Translations under genes and position numbers: made by a program
Shown here: positions 52,544-61,541 of the stretch, in pieces
How the letters are laid out: every line of letters starts with the position of its first letter
Position numbering within the stretch: position 1 is the stretch's first letter
The notes under the pieces: generated by a model
Told to the model about the DNA's origin: nothing
The model's database searches: none
What the model saw: the letters and a program-made list of their open reading frames with translations, nothing else
Assembly: GCA_019637645.1 (NCBI GenBank)
Contig: JAHBVH010000051.1
Coordinates: 1-63,433, forward strand
Length of the DNA stretch: 63,433 nt
Direction: 5' to 3'
Origin: Caldilineaceae bacterium
Lineage (GTDB): Bacteria; Chloroflexota; Anaerolineae; Caldilineales; Caldilineaceae

Positions 52544-55500
52544 ATGTCTGTGTCTCTTTCCTTTTTAGCGCCCGCCATCGTCTCGACACCGATTACACAA
52601 ATATGGCTATTGCGCAGTTGGCAGCTTTGGCAGCATGGCGTTCCGGTGGAGCTACCGGCTGGTCAGCCACGCCTCTTGTTGATCTATCTACTATTGCAAC
52701 CAGATGGCGTGGCCCTGCGTACAACCTTGCTGGACGAACTCTGGCCCGATGTTCCCCCTGACCGCGCCCGGCGCTACCTCACAGATGCCCTCTACCGGCT
52801 ACGCCGCGCCCTGGATCCGGCCCCGATCTTAGCCGACACCGAACGGATTGCGTTGGACCCTTCCCACGCGTGGTGGGTGGATCTCTGGGCCTTCTCTGCT
52901 ATGGCCGCTAGCCAAGAGCGTACCACCTTGTTAGCCGCCCTTGACTTGGTAACGACCGTCCTGGCCCCTGAGGTAGATGCCCATTGGATCTTGGTCCATC
53001 GGCTGCATCTCCAAGAACGCTATGCCCAATTGACGCTGACCGTGGCCGCGCACGCCGAGCCAACGGATCGCGCAACCGAGCTGCTCTATCGTCGGCTGTT
53101 GCGCTTTGATCCCTTGTTGGAGGCTGCCCATTGTGGGCTAATGCGAACGCTCGCCAAACAGGGCCAACTGGCTGCCGCCCTCCAACAGTATGACACCTTG
53201 GTCGATCTGCTGGAAAGGGAACTGGCGGCTCCCCCTAGCTTGGCTACGCGCTTATTGGCCGATCAGCTCTATCAGGAGCTTGATCTGGCGCGCCAGCGCG
53301 CGGAAACCCCACCGCTGCGCCGCCTTGTGGGCCGTTCGGCGGAACGTACCACGCTGCTCACGGCGCTTGATCGCGCCCGCGCTGGGCAAGCGGGCTTGGT
53401 GGTGCTGATGGGCGAACCGGGCATCGGTAAAACCACCCTGCTCCGCGATCTGGCGGCCGCGGCCGACTGGCGCGGCTGGCAGATTCATTGGGGACAAGGA
53501 TATGATGGCCTTGCGCCTGCGCCCTATGCCCCGTTGACCGCGGCGCTTAATCTGGCCTTACCGGCACCGCGCGTCGCACAGTTGGCCGCCACCTTGCCAC
53601 CGATTTGGTTTAACCTCCTGGCTCGGCTCTTGCCACCGCTCGCGCGTACCGACTTTGCATCGCCCCCCATGTTGCCAAGTCCCGCCTATGAAGCTGCCCA
53701 ATTGCCTCAGGCGTTGGCCCAATTGTTGTTGGCGCTCCAAGAGGTAGCCCCCCTATTGCTACTCCTTGACGACGTTCAGTGGAGTGATCCCGCGCTCTGG
53801 CCGTTGCTCGGCTCCCTCATGCCGCTTGTTCGCCAGCAGCGTCTGCTGGTTGTGTTGGGGGGCCGACAAACCGATTTACAGCAGCAGAGCACCGTTTGGG
53901 CCCAGCTAGAAGCCTGGGATCGGGAAGGCATGGCGCAAATTGTGCAACTACGCAGCCTGACGCTTGCCGAGGTGAGCGAATTGGCGGCTGGGCATGCAAC
54001 AAGCGCGAGCGTCCCATTGACGCTACAGCAGCAAGCGGATCTCCATAGCGCGAGTGGGGGCAATCCGCTCTTTGCGTTAGAGTTGCTGGCGGCTGGTAAC
54101 TCCCAAGAATTACTTGCCACAAGACCCGCTATCCGCACCGTTATCACCCAGCGGCTTCAGCAGCTCGCGGCCCCAACGCGGCAAGCTCTTGGGCTGGCAG
54201 CCATCCTTGGCGCACAGGTTGTTTATGCGGAGTGGGAGCAGCTTTGGCAGCGTGAAAACCCCTATACGGAAGGGGTCGCTCCGCATGCCACCGCTTTAGA
54301 ACGGGCTGGACTGTTGCTGATCGCGCAAGATGGCTACGCCTTTGCCCATGATCTATTACATGCGGTTGTGCTGGCTGCCCTGGATCCGGCGACCCAGCAA
54401 CGTTGCCATGCGACGGTACTCAACTATCTAGCTCCCCAGCACGAATCACACCTGGGTAAAGTGGATCTGCTGCGCCTCCTCTTTCATGCGCAAGGCGCGC
54501 AAGATGCCCAAGCGGTGGTGCGTTATGCCCAAGCGGCTGGCGAACAAGCGTTGGCCGCCTTTGCTTTTACGAGCGCCGAGCGTCATTTCACCCTAGTATT
54601 GGAACAACTGTGGCAACGCCCGGAACTGCCCGACCGCGCTGACCGTGAATATGCCGCGCGCATGGGGCGGATTGAAGCGCTCCATTGGCTTGCCCGTCGT
54701 GAGAAGGAAGCCGCCGACCTCGCTGTGATGGATCTCACTACGCTGACGGTTGCCCAACAGGCGGCTGTGCTGAATCGGCAAGCTGAATACCAATTGGCGG
54801 TAGGTGATCTTGCCACCAGCCAGACGACGATTACGCAGGGTTTGGCGCTCGTAGACGAACTGGCATTGACACAAGCCGCGGCTCTCTATTGGCAGGCGGG
54901 GCGGATTGCGCGCAGCTGTAAAGCAAGCGAGGCAGCCCAGCGCTACATTTCCGCTGCGCAAGTGCGCTATGCCCAGGTGGGCGATAGCTGGGGCGTCGCT
55001 GCCACCCACGATCTGCTCGGTGGGCTGGCTTGGGATGAAGGTGACTATCCGCGTGCCGCCGCCCTTCACATGGCCGCCGCCGATGCCTTTCAGTCGATGG
55101 GTGATCTGGTGCGCGAAGCCCAGTCGTTAAATAACCTGGGGAGCGCCTACTGGGAGTTGGGCCGCTATGCCGACGCCCGCGCGACCCATGAGCGGAGCAT
55201 TATCGTTTGCCGTGAATTGGGCAATAAATTGGGCGAAGGCGACAATATTGACAACCTCGGTGGTGTGGCGTGGGTTTTGGGTGATTATACGTTGGCGATC
55301 CGGCGCTATCGCGCCGCCTTAACCTTGCGCGAACAGATCGACGATTTATGGGGTGTAGCCATTAGCCTAAGCAATCTAGGTAGTGCCTATCGCCTTCAAG
55401 GGTCGCTGCAACAAGCCCTGGCTTACTATGAACGTTCGTTGCCCCTTTGCCAGCAAGTGGGGCTCAAGCGCCATGAAGCCTATGTGTTGCACGGTTTGGG

Positions 55501-56146
55501 CCAGACTCTGCTCGCGCTTGGGCGGGTGGCCGAAGCATGGTCGTGGTTGCAGCAGGCGCTGACCATGCGCGTCGAAATCGGTGATCGTCTCCGCCTCATC
55601 GAGACGCATGTCGCGTTACTGCATGCTGCCTTGGCGGGTGGCGATGAAGCGGGGGCAATCCAACACGCGGCGGCTACGGAAGCCTTACTGGAAGCAACCG
55701 ATCGCGCCGCGTCACGGCAGGAGGTCTATTTTGCCCGTTTTCTGCTTGCCGAATATCAACAGCAACCAGCACAAGCCACACACTGGCTTGCGCTGGCCTG
55801 GACGGCGCAAGCCGAGTTGGCCGCCCCCTTGTCACCCGCCGACCGGACCCTTTTTCTGCAAAATGTGCCGCTCAACCGTGCCCTAGCTGCTGCCGTGGCT
55901 CGGTATACCGTCACCCAAACTATCGCTGTGGCGCGCGCTAGCGCGGCTCCATCGATAACCTGGACCCTTGTCCATCCGACCGATAGCCTCATTGCCGAGC
56001 CCACCCAACGCCGGCGACACGTTTTGGCACGGCTCATCGCCGAAGCATCCGCCCAAGCAATGACCCCAACCCACGATCAACTGGCCGATGCCCTTGGCGT
56101 CAGCCGCCGCACGATCTTGCGCGATCTGCCTCACTTGCCTAGCTGA
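52544..56146 (+). CDS. SARP-type regulator 2: BTAD, AAA ATPase, TPR and C-terminal HTH
   Basis: A 1200-residue regulator. Residues of about 20-100 form the SARP winged helix (QLWQHGVPVELPAGQPRLLLIYLLL; ELWPDVPPDRARRYLTDALYRLRRALDP), and a BTAD-like helical part extends to about 250. An AAA_16-type ATPase follows, with Walker A VLMGEPGIGKTTLL (near residue 290) and Walker B LLLLLDDVQWSDP. TPR repeats run from about 620 to 1060 (YPRAAALHMAAADAF; YADARATHERSIIVCRELG; LQQALAYYERSLPLCQQVG). Unlike regulator 1 it ends in a separate helix-turn-helix: THDQLADALGVSRRTILRDLPHL, of DeoR/DtxR-like shape. A protein with DNA-binding units at both ends could bridge two sites. It is followed by the small protein at 56385. 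Confidence 0.9.
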   Translation: MSVSLSFLAPAIVSTPITQIWLLRSWQLWQHGVPVELPAGQPRLLLIYLLLQPDGVALRTTLLDELWPDVPPDRARRYLTDALYRLRRALDPAPILADTERIALDPSHAWWVDLWAFSAMAASQERTTLLAALDLVTTVLAPEVDAHWILVHRLHLQERYAQLTLTVAAHAEPTDRATELLYRRLLRFDPLLEAAHCGLMRTLAKQGQLAAALQQYDTLVDLLERELAAPPSLATRLLADQLYQELDLARQRAETPPLRRLVGRSAERTTLLTALDRARAGQAGLVVLMGEPGIGKTTLLRDLAAAADWRGWQIHWGQGYDGLAPAPYAPLTAALNLALPAPRVAQLAATLPPIWFNLLARLLPPLARTDFASPPMLPSPAYEAAQLPQALAQLLLALQEVAPLLLLLDDVQWSDPALWPLLGSLMPLVRQQRLLVVLGGRQTDLQQQSTVWAQLEAWDREGMAQIVQLRSLTLAEVSELAAGHATSASVPLTLQQQADLHSASGGNPLFALELLAAGNSQELLATRPAIRTVITQRLQQLAAPTRQALGLAAILGAQVVYAEWEQLWQRENPYTEGVAPHATALERAGLLLIAQDGYAFAHDLLHAVVLAALDPATQQRCHATVLNYLAPQHESHLGKVDLLRLLFHAQGAQDAQAVVRYAQAAGEQALAAFAFTSAERHFTLVLEQLWQRPELPDRADREYAARMGRIEALHWLARREKEAADLAVMDLTTLTVAQQAAVLNRQAEYQLAVGDLATSQTTITQGLALVDELALTQAAALYWQAGRIARSCKASEAAQRYISAAQVRYAQVGDSWGVAATHDLLGGLAWDEGDYPRAAALHMAAADAFQSMGDLVREAQSLNNLGSAYWELGRYADARATHERSIIVCRELGNKLGEGDNIDNLGGVAWVLGDYTLAIRRYRAALTLREQIDDLWGVAISLSNLGSAYRLQGSLQQALAYYERSLPLCQQVGLKRHEAYVLHGLGQTLLALGRVAEAWSWLQQALTMRVEIGDRLRLIETHVALLHAALAGGDEAGAIQHAAATEALLEATDRAASRQEVYFARFLLAEYQQQPAQATHWLALAWTAQAELAAPLSPADRTLFLQNVPLNRALAAAVARYTVTQTIAVARASAAPSITWTLVHPTDSLIAEPTQRRRHVLARLIAEASAQAMTPTHDQLADALGVSRRTILRDLPHLPS

Positions 56147-56212
56147 ATTCAAGAGCGGCCTTCAAAAGAGTCAATCACTGGTCTACACGAGCTGCGCATT
56201 TTGACCGTGAGA

Positions 56213-56241
56213 TCTGTCAGGCTTGCAAAACCTGTCAGGTG
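56213..56241. repeat. Dispersed CTGTCAGG repeat, copy 9 (direct, not inverted)
   Basis: CTGTCAGG occurs twice in the same orientation around CTTGCAAAAC. The left half matches the left arm of copies 1 and 5, the right half the right arm of the others, as if two half-elements had recombined. Confidence 0.6.
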
Positions 56242-56384
56242 TAAAGATACCCTTGTCTAAGCCCCTCTGTCACACTTTGTCCTCCTAACGGTCTCTCCTT
56301 CGACAGCGATACGAGAGCCTGCTGTTACCCTCTATCCATGTGTTTTGCAACCTATCCCCGACATAACCATGGGAGGTGATCTAC

Positions 56385-56630
56385 TTGGGCCAACGGTTTG
56401 CGTTTGTGCTTCGCATCTGGGTGAGGCGAGATGACAACCCGGAGAACGTTGATTGGGCTCACGCTGCTGGGGTCGATGGCGTTCTGCGCGGCACCTTGCA
56501 AGCCGCCGATTCACCCAGTGCTAGCCATTTTTCGTCGCTACAACAATTGCATGAGTTGTTGATGGCGGCGCTGGAAGAAGGGGCTGCCCCTTCCCGCGCC
56601 GCTACCTCTCTTCCCCCAGCCAATCCGTAA
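56385..56630 (+). CDS. Small conserved protein downstream of SARP regulator 2
   Basis: An 81-residue protein with AFVLRIWVRRD, LRGTLQA, HFSSLQQLHELL. The order FVxRxW, RG(S/T), F(S/T)xL and L-L matches the small protein at 6954-7205, which also follows a SARP-type regulator. I start at the TTG at 56385, eight bases after GGAGG; a GTG nine bases earlier lies inside the ribosome site and is less likely. No known domain. The repeated pairing points to a functional partnership with the regulator. Confidence 0.6.
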   Translation: MGQRFAFVLRIWVRRDDNPENVDWAHAAGVDGVLRGTLQAADSPSASHFSSLQQLHELLMAALEEGAAPSRAATSLPPANP

Positions 56631-56654
56631 GAGATGATATCAGGAGTAGATTCA

Positions 56655-58571
56655 ATGAATATACATCAAGTCCGCCAGACGATTGGGTGGATCAAACGCT
56701 GCTTGTTTGTTCTTAGCATCGCGTTTAGTAGTGCGCTCTCTCTGTCGCCAGCGCCAGCCGTGGTGGCCGCCCCAGTAACCAACCCGACTGTGCCTGCCGC
56801 CACGGTGATTACGGTGGATACCAGTGCTGATCTTACCAGCGACAGCCAATCACGGACCTGTACCTACACCAGCGGTGTCTATGTGGCAGCGGTCGATGGC
56901 TGCACCTTGCGCCGCGCGTTGCTAGAAGCCTCGGCACGCCCGCAAGCGGATCGCCCAATCGCGATCCAATTCAACCTCGCCCCCAATGACCCGAATGCCG
57001 ATCTGGAAGTGAGCGGCACCTGGACTCTGCCACTGACGCGCCAACTGCTTCCGCTACGCACAAGCAGTATTCTCGATCTGAATGGTCAAGTCACGCTTGA
57101 TGGTGCCACCCAGAGTGGCGGTCGTACCGCAGGACCGAAGATTATTGTCCAGACCAATGACAACAGCCTAGAGGTCGAAAGCGAAAACAATCTGATCCGC
57201 AACCTTGCCTTTAAGGGGGGTGGTGTGATTTTCCTGAAGGAAGATGGCAATACGGTAGAAAATATCTGGATGGGGTTGAGTGACGACGGCGCGTCAGTTG
57301 TTTTCCGCACGCCAGCCCAGCCAATGCGCATGGCTGGCGGCGGGATTCACATCGCTAGCAACGATAATATTGTGCGGAACAATATCATCACCGGTGCGTT
57401 TGCCCGCGCCATTGATATTGATGGGGGCGACAACAACTTGATCGAAAACAATCTCATTGGCACACGCGCCAATGGTACCGTGCCCACCGTGTCCAGCGCA
57501 TCGCAATGTCTGCGATCGCTGGGCTTGGACCCCCAAAATTGGTATGGCGGCTGGGGGATTGCGCTCAGTGGTAGCAATAACGCGGTGATTGGCAACCGGA
57601 TTGCTGGCTTGCATATTGTCCAGACCCAAAACAGTACACCCCCGCTGGCGCTTGAAATTTTTGGAGCCAACCACACCATCCGCGACAACATCATTGGCTT
57701 GGATAGCACCGATAAAAAGGTGGGCGTTTGTGGCCAAGGGATCAAGATTGCCGGGAGCGGCACCCAAATTCTGGACAATACGATTGTCGGCAGCCGCACC
57801 GGCTTTGAAGATGGCGAGCCCACTGCAATCCTCTCCAATGATAGCTCGCCCCTCTTTGGGGCGATCACGGTGCGCGGCAATTTAGTGGAAGATGGCCCGG
57901 GCAAGATCTATGACTTTGGCGCGAGTATCCCCGCTGTGTTGCGTACCTTTCAGCCAGCCAAAATCACTCGCATTGAGGGTGTCACGATTGAAGGCACCCA
58001 TGGGGAGAGCAGCCCCTGTCCTGGCTGTTTGATCGACTTCTACCTAGATGATGATGATGCAGTAGGTGAAGCCTTGGCCTACCTAGGGAGCGCGATCGCC
58101 GATAATAATGGCGATTTTAGCTTTACGCTCAGTCAGCCGTTAGCTAGTGGCGAAGGCTTGCGCACCGGTAGCACCACCCAATCTGCCGGAGTGATTGGCA
58201 ATTATCTGGCTGGCACCACGACCAAGCTATCAAAGCTCTACCTACCCATGCAGGCGCTGCTGATTGTTGGCCCAGTCACCGGCACGGTGGGGAGTAGCTA
58301 CCAATTTACCATCACCGTAGACCCGCCGACGGCCACCGCACCGTTTAATTTTGCGGTAAGCACGACCGACTTTGCGCCGCAGAGCAGTAACGGGAATACC
58401 ACGGGGGGTGTTATTGCCACCTATACTTGGACTACGCCAGGCGTGAAGCAGCTCAATGTTACCGTGACGAATGATCTAGGCAGTGTCAGTGCCGCGCACC
58501 CGATCACGCTGACCGCAAGCGGCACCGGATCGGGCAATAGTGTGGTCTATTTGCCCATGATTCGCCAATAA
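56655..58571 (+). CDS. Secreted parallel beta-helix protein with YLPM C-terminus
   Basis: A 638-residue exported protein. Signal peptide: LFVLSIAFSSALSLSPAPAVVA. A CSLREA-like opening (VITVDTSADLTSDSQ, GCTLRRALLEASARPQADRP) is followed by right-handed beta-helix coils (NLIRNLAFKGGGVIFLKEDGNTVENIWMGLS; NDNIVRNNIITGAFARAIDIDGGDNNLIENNLIG; NHTIRDNIIGL). After about residue 520 an Ig/PKD-like domain (VTGTVGSSYQFTITVDPPTATAPF) leads to the very end VYLPMIRQ. An earlier KLYLPMQ stands just before that domain. The YLPM ending resembles the C-terminal YLPL-type motif I associate with secreted Chloroflexota proteins. Substrate unknown. The ATG at 56655 has CAGGAG upstream. Confidence 0.85.
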   Translation: MNIHQVRQTIGWIKRCLFVLSIAFSSALSLSPAPAVVAAPVTNPTVPAATVITVDTSADLTSDSQSRTCTYTSGVYVAAVDGCTLRRALLEASARPQADRPIAIQFNLAPNDPNADLEVSGTWTLPLTRQLLPLRTSSILDLNGQVTLDGATQSGGRTAGPKIIVQTNDNSLEVESENNLIRNLAFKGGGVIFLKEDGNTVENIWMGLSDDGASVVFRTPAQPMRMAGGGIHIASNDNIVRNNIITGAFARAIDIDGGDNNLIENNLIGTRANGTVPTVSSASQCLRSLGLDPQNWYGGWGIALSGSNNAVIGNRIAGLHIVQTQNSTPPLALEIFGANHTIRDNIIGLDSTDKKVGVCGQGIKIAGSGTQILDNTIVGSRTGFEDGEPTAILSNDSSPLFGAITVRGNLVEDGPGKIYDFGASIPAVLRTFQPAKITRIEGVTIEGTHGESSPCPGCLIDFYLDDDDAVGEALAYLGSAIADNNGDFSFTLSQPLASGEGLRTGSTTQSAGVIGNYLAGTTTKLSKLYLPMQALLIVGPVTGTVGSSYQFTITVDPPTATAPFNFAVSTTDFAPQSSNGNTTGGVIATYTWTTPGVKQLNVTVTNDLGSVSAAHPITLTASGTGSGNSVVYLPMIRQ

Positions 58572-58611
58572 GATTTTCTTCTCCCTATCTCCCCCTTTCG
58601 CCGTCCCCTGC

Positions 58612-58655
58612 CCGTGCTAGGCGACAAGGCATTGCTGAGCCTAGCACGGTTTTTT
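58612..58655 (+). terminator. Intrinsic terminator of the beta-helix gene
   Basis: CCGTGCTAGGC (58612-58622) and GCCTAGCACGG (58639-58649) form an 11-bp GC-rich stem around 16 bases, followed directly by TTTTTT. It is the clearest Rho-independent terminator in the window, 41 bp after the beta-helix gene stop. Confidence 0.9.
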
Positions 58656-58771
58656 CTTGATAGGTCACGGCCAAAAGGCACAGTTCATGGTATGCTATGT
58701 CGATACACCATTTGTCAACAACCATGCGCTGTCGGCCTTCTTGGTGGCAGCACCGTAAGTGAGGGGAAGTA

Positions 58772-59614
58772 TTGTCTGTGAACAAGGGGCCAGCAACGGT
58801 AGCTACATTTTTGGAAAGTCTCTTTGCGCTAACCGGTAAAACGGCGCTGATCACCGGCGCGACGGGGGGCATTGGCGAGGCATTAGCCCTGGCCTTTGCC
58901 CAAGCCGGTGCGACAGTCGGTGTCAGTGGTCGGGATCGCCAAAAGATCGAGGATACCTGTCGGGCGATTACGGCCATTGGTGGACAAGCCGTCGCGCTCC
59001 CGGCCGATGTGACCACGGTGGCGGCCTGTCGGCAACTCGTGGCGGACGCGCAGGCCGCGCTAGGGCGATTGGACATCTTGATTAACTGCGCGGGGATGAA
59101 CCGCCGCAAGCCCGTGACCGCGGTGAGCGAAGAGGATTGGGAAACGATCATGGCGGTGAATCTGCGCAGCGCCTATTTTCTCTGCCAAGCTGCTCACCCA
59201 ATCATGCAAGCGCAGGGCGGTGGCAAGATCATCAACATCGGTTCGCTCAATACAACCTATGGGTTGGATGGCGTCTCTGTCTATGGGGCCACCAAAGCCG
59301 GTATGGCTCAAATGACGCGGGTGATGGCGGTGGAATGGGCTGCCGATCAGATTCAGGTCAATTTGATCTCCCCTGGCTTTATGATGACCCCCTTGACCCA
59401 AGCTGGGTTATGGAACAACGAACAGCGTAGTCGCTGGATCCATAGCCGCCTGCCGCTGCGGCGCCCCGGCAACCCCGCCGAGTTAGTCGGCGCGGCCCTG
59501 CTGCTGGCCTCACCGGCGTCCTCGTACATGACGGGTAGCACCATCACGGTTGATGGTGGCTTTCTGGCCGGTGGTTCCTGGGATCGCGACGAGGCATGGC
59601 GTGCGGAGGAGTAA
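58772..59614 (+). CDS. Short-chain dehydrogenase/reductase 2, gluconate-5-dehydrogenase-like
   Basis: A 280-residue classical SDR. Cofactor motif TALITGATGGIGEALALAFA, NCAG (INCAGMNRRKP), catalytic Ser in NIGSLNTTYG, YxxxK in VYGATKAGMAQ, and the ending YMTGSTITVDGGFLAGG are intact. The Arg after the second strand (GVSGRDRQ) favours NADP. The closest named relatives in my memory reduce 5-keto-gluconate or 2-keto-3-deoxy-gluconate. The TTG at 58772 and a GTG at 58778 both follow GAGGGGAAG. It stands between the beta-helix gene and a convergent phosphatase gene. Confidence 0.9.
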   Translation: MSVNKGPATVATFLESLFALTGKTALITGATGGIGEALALAFAQAGATVGVSGRDRQKIEDTCRAITAIGGQAVALPADVTTVAACRQLVADAQAALGRLDILINCAGMNRRKPVTAVSEEDWETIMAVNLRSAYFLCQAAHPIMQAQGGGKIINIGSLNTTYGLDGVSVYGATKAGMAQMTRVMAVEWAADQIQVNLISPGFMMTPLTQAGLWNNEQRSRWIHSRLPLRRPGNPAELVGAALLLASPASSYMTGSTITVDGGFLAGGSWDRDEAWRAEE

Positions 59615-59666
59615 CCGTGGTGGTTTCAACGACTGTCGGTCTACTGCACTGCTTGCTTAACCGCCA

Positions 59667-60485
59667 TTAGGCAATGATCGGCAACAGATCGTCCAACTGG
59701 TTGATGATGTAATTCGGCGGTGGGGTTAGCTGTTCGGCCTCGGCACGGGTGGCCACCCCGGTGAGCGTCACTGCTGTGACCATGCCCGCTTGTTGGCCCA
59801 TGCGAATGTCCGTCTCCAAGCGGTCCCCCACCATCATGATCCGTTGGGGGGGCAGGGCCAATGCATCGATGGCGACCTGCATGGTCAGGGATGAGGGTTT
59901 ACCGGCCAGGAGTTCGAGCTTGCGTCCGGTCATATGTTCCAGGGCCGCGATCGTACCACCCGCATCGGGGATCGCGCCACCGGGCATTGGGCAGGCTTTA
60001 TCGGCGTTGGTGGCAAAGAAACGCGCCCCGTGCAAGAGGGCTTGATAGGCCGTGTTCAACTTGCGGTAGTCCAACGTGCGGTCAAAGGCTACGACCACGG
60101 CATCGATTCCCGCCGGATCGATCACCGCCTGGGCGTCTTGCGTGGTCAATTCCTCGAGTACTGTTAAGCCATGACCGCGCAATTCTTCACGCAGGCTGGC
60201 TTCGCCGATCACGTAGAGGGCAAGCTGTGGCATGTGGCGCGCCAGATAATGTCCCAACACATAAGCCGAGGTAATGACTTCGCTAGGGGTGGTGGGAAGG
60301 CCCAAGCGCGTGAGCTTGGCCGCATAATTTTCGCGCGGCTCCAGGGGCTTGTTGCTGACAAACAGAATCCGTTTGCCCTGTTGGCGCAACGAGGTAATTG
60401 CTGCAACACTACCGGGGAGTGCCGCATCACCCAAGTAGACAGTTCCATCGAGATCAAAGACAAATCCATCAATGGCATGCCTCAT
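59667..60485 (-). CDS. NagD-type HAD phosphatase (class IIA)
   Basis: A 272-residue HAD-superfamily phosphatase with the NagD-like cap. Motif I is VFDLDGTVYLGD, motif II FVSNKP, motif III lysine in LAGKPSSLT and motif IV MVGDRLETDIRMGQQAGM. Relatives hydrolyse phosphoglycolate, nucleoside or sugar phosphates. It ends a leftward operon with the PotABCD-type transporter (19-bp gap to the ATPase), so its substrate may be a phosphorylated form of the transported compound. Confidence 0.92.
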   Translation of the reverse strand: MRHAIDGFVFDLDGTVYLGDAALPGSVAAITSLRQQGKRILFVSNKPLEPRENYAAKLTRLGLPTTPSEVITSAYVLGHYLARHMPQLALYVIGEASLREELRGHGLTVLEELTTQDAQAVIDPAGIDAVVVAFDRTLDYRKLNTAYQALLHGARFFATNADKACPMPGGAIPDAGGTIAALEHMTGRKLELLAGKPSSLTMQVAIDALALPPQRIMMVGDRLETDIRMGQQAGMVTAVTLTGVATRAEAEQLTPPPNYIINQLDDLLPIIA

Positions 60486-60503
60486 GTCCGCTCCTTTGTC
60501 TGT

Positions 60504-61541
60504 TTATGCTGCCGGTACCAGCCATAGCTGGGCTGGCGGCAAGTGAAGAGTTAATGCTTGGCCGACTTGGACTGTCGTCTGTGCTGGTGTGTTGACCAGC
60601 CAAGGATGTAGCCCGATCTGGACGCGGAGTTGGACATAGCCGCCCATGTAGGTGACTGCCGCTACCGTAGCCGGAATGAGATTGACGGGGTTGGTGGCAG
60701 CAAGCTCAACCTGCTCTGGCCGCACAGTTACCCAAACTGGCCCATCGGCTACAGGCTGGGGCGTGGAACAGGTGAGCCGTCCAAAGGCGGTTTCGATCTG
60801 GTTGCCTTGCTTGAGGCCCGGTAGAAAATTTTCATTGCGAAAAAAGCGCGCAACTGTAGCGCTTTGGGGGCGTTCATAAAAGGCACGCGGCTCATCATAT
60901 TGGTGTAATACCCCCTGGATCATCAGCGCAACTCGGTTAGCGATCATCACGGCTTCCTCTTGGTCGTGGGTGACAAAGATCGTGGTGATGCCCAAGCTTT
61001 GTTGGATAGTGCGAATGAGCTGGCGCATTTCTAGCCGGAGGCTAGTGTCCAGATTCGCTAATGGTTCATCGAGCAAGAGTACTTGTGGTTCGATCACCAA
61101 CGCCCGCGCCAAAGCCACCCGCTGTTGCTGTCCCCCGGAAAGCTCATGGGCGCGCCGCCGTTCATAGCCGCTCAGTTGGACCAATTCTAGCATGGTGCTA
61201 ACCCGCTGGCTGATTCGGGCTGGGGGGAGCCCACGCATCTTTAGGCCAAAGCCCACATTCTCGGCCACATTGAGATGGGGAAAGAGGAGATGCTTTTGAA
61301 AGACCATGACCGCGCCCCGTCGCTCTGGAGGAATGGCTAGCACTGAACGGCCATCAAACAAAATATTGCCACTGTCGGGGGCAAGCAGCCCCGCGATCAT
61401 ACGCATGGTCGTCGTCTTACCACAGCCCGATGGCCCCAGGAGTGCAACCAATTCCCCCGTGGCCACGGTTAAATCTAGCGCCTTGACGGCTGCCACTGTT
61501 TGAAAATGCTTGGTCAGCATCTGTAGCTGAACAGTGGTCAT
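60504..61541 (-). CDS. ABC transporter ATPase, PotA/FbpC/UgpC-like
   Basis: A 345-residue ATPase. Walker A LLGPSGCGKTTTMRMI, Q-loop FQKHLLFPH, signature LSGGQQQRVALARALV, Walker B VLLLDEPLANLD and the switch His in FVTHDQEE are all present. The C-terminal TOBE-like part (VWVTVRPEQVEL) is typical of importers for polyamines, iron or glycerol phosphate. It starts one base inside the stop of the preceding permease (TGATG), so translation is coupled. Substrate is not fixed. Confidence 0.93.
   Translation of the reverse strand: MTTVQLQMLTKHFQTVAAVKALDLTVATGELVALLGPSGCGKTTTMRMIAGLLAPDSGNILFDGRSVLAIPPERRGAVMVFQKHLLFPHLNVAENVGFGLKMRGLPPARISQRVSTMLELVQLSGYERRRAHELSGGQQQRVALARALVIEPQVLLLDEPLANLDTSLRLEMRQLIRTIQQSLGITTIFVTHDQEEAVMIANRVALMIQGVLHQYDEPRAFYERPQSATVARFFRNENFLPGLKQGNQIETAFGRLTCSTPQPVADGPVWVTVRPEQVELAATNPVNLIPATVAAVTYMGGYVQLRVQIGLHPWLVNTPAQTTVQVGQALTLHLPPAQLWLVPAA

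Noticed and set aside
58585..59151. 188-codon minus-strand frame
   Set aside because: It lies antisense to the clear SDR gene at 58772-59614 and shows no protein family character.
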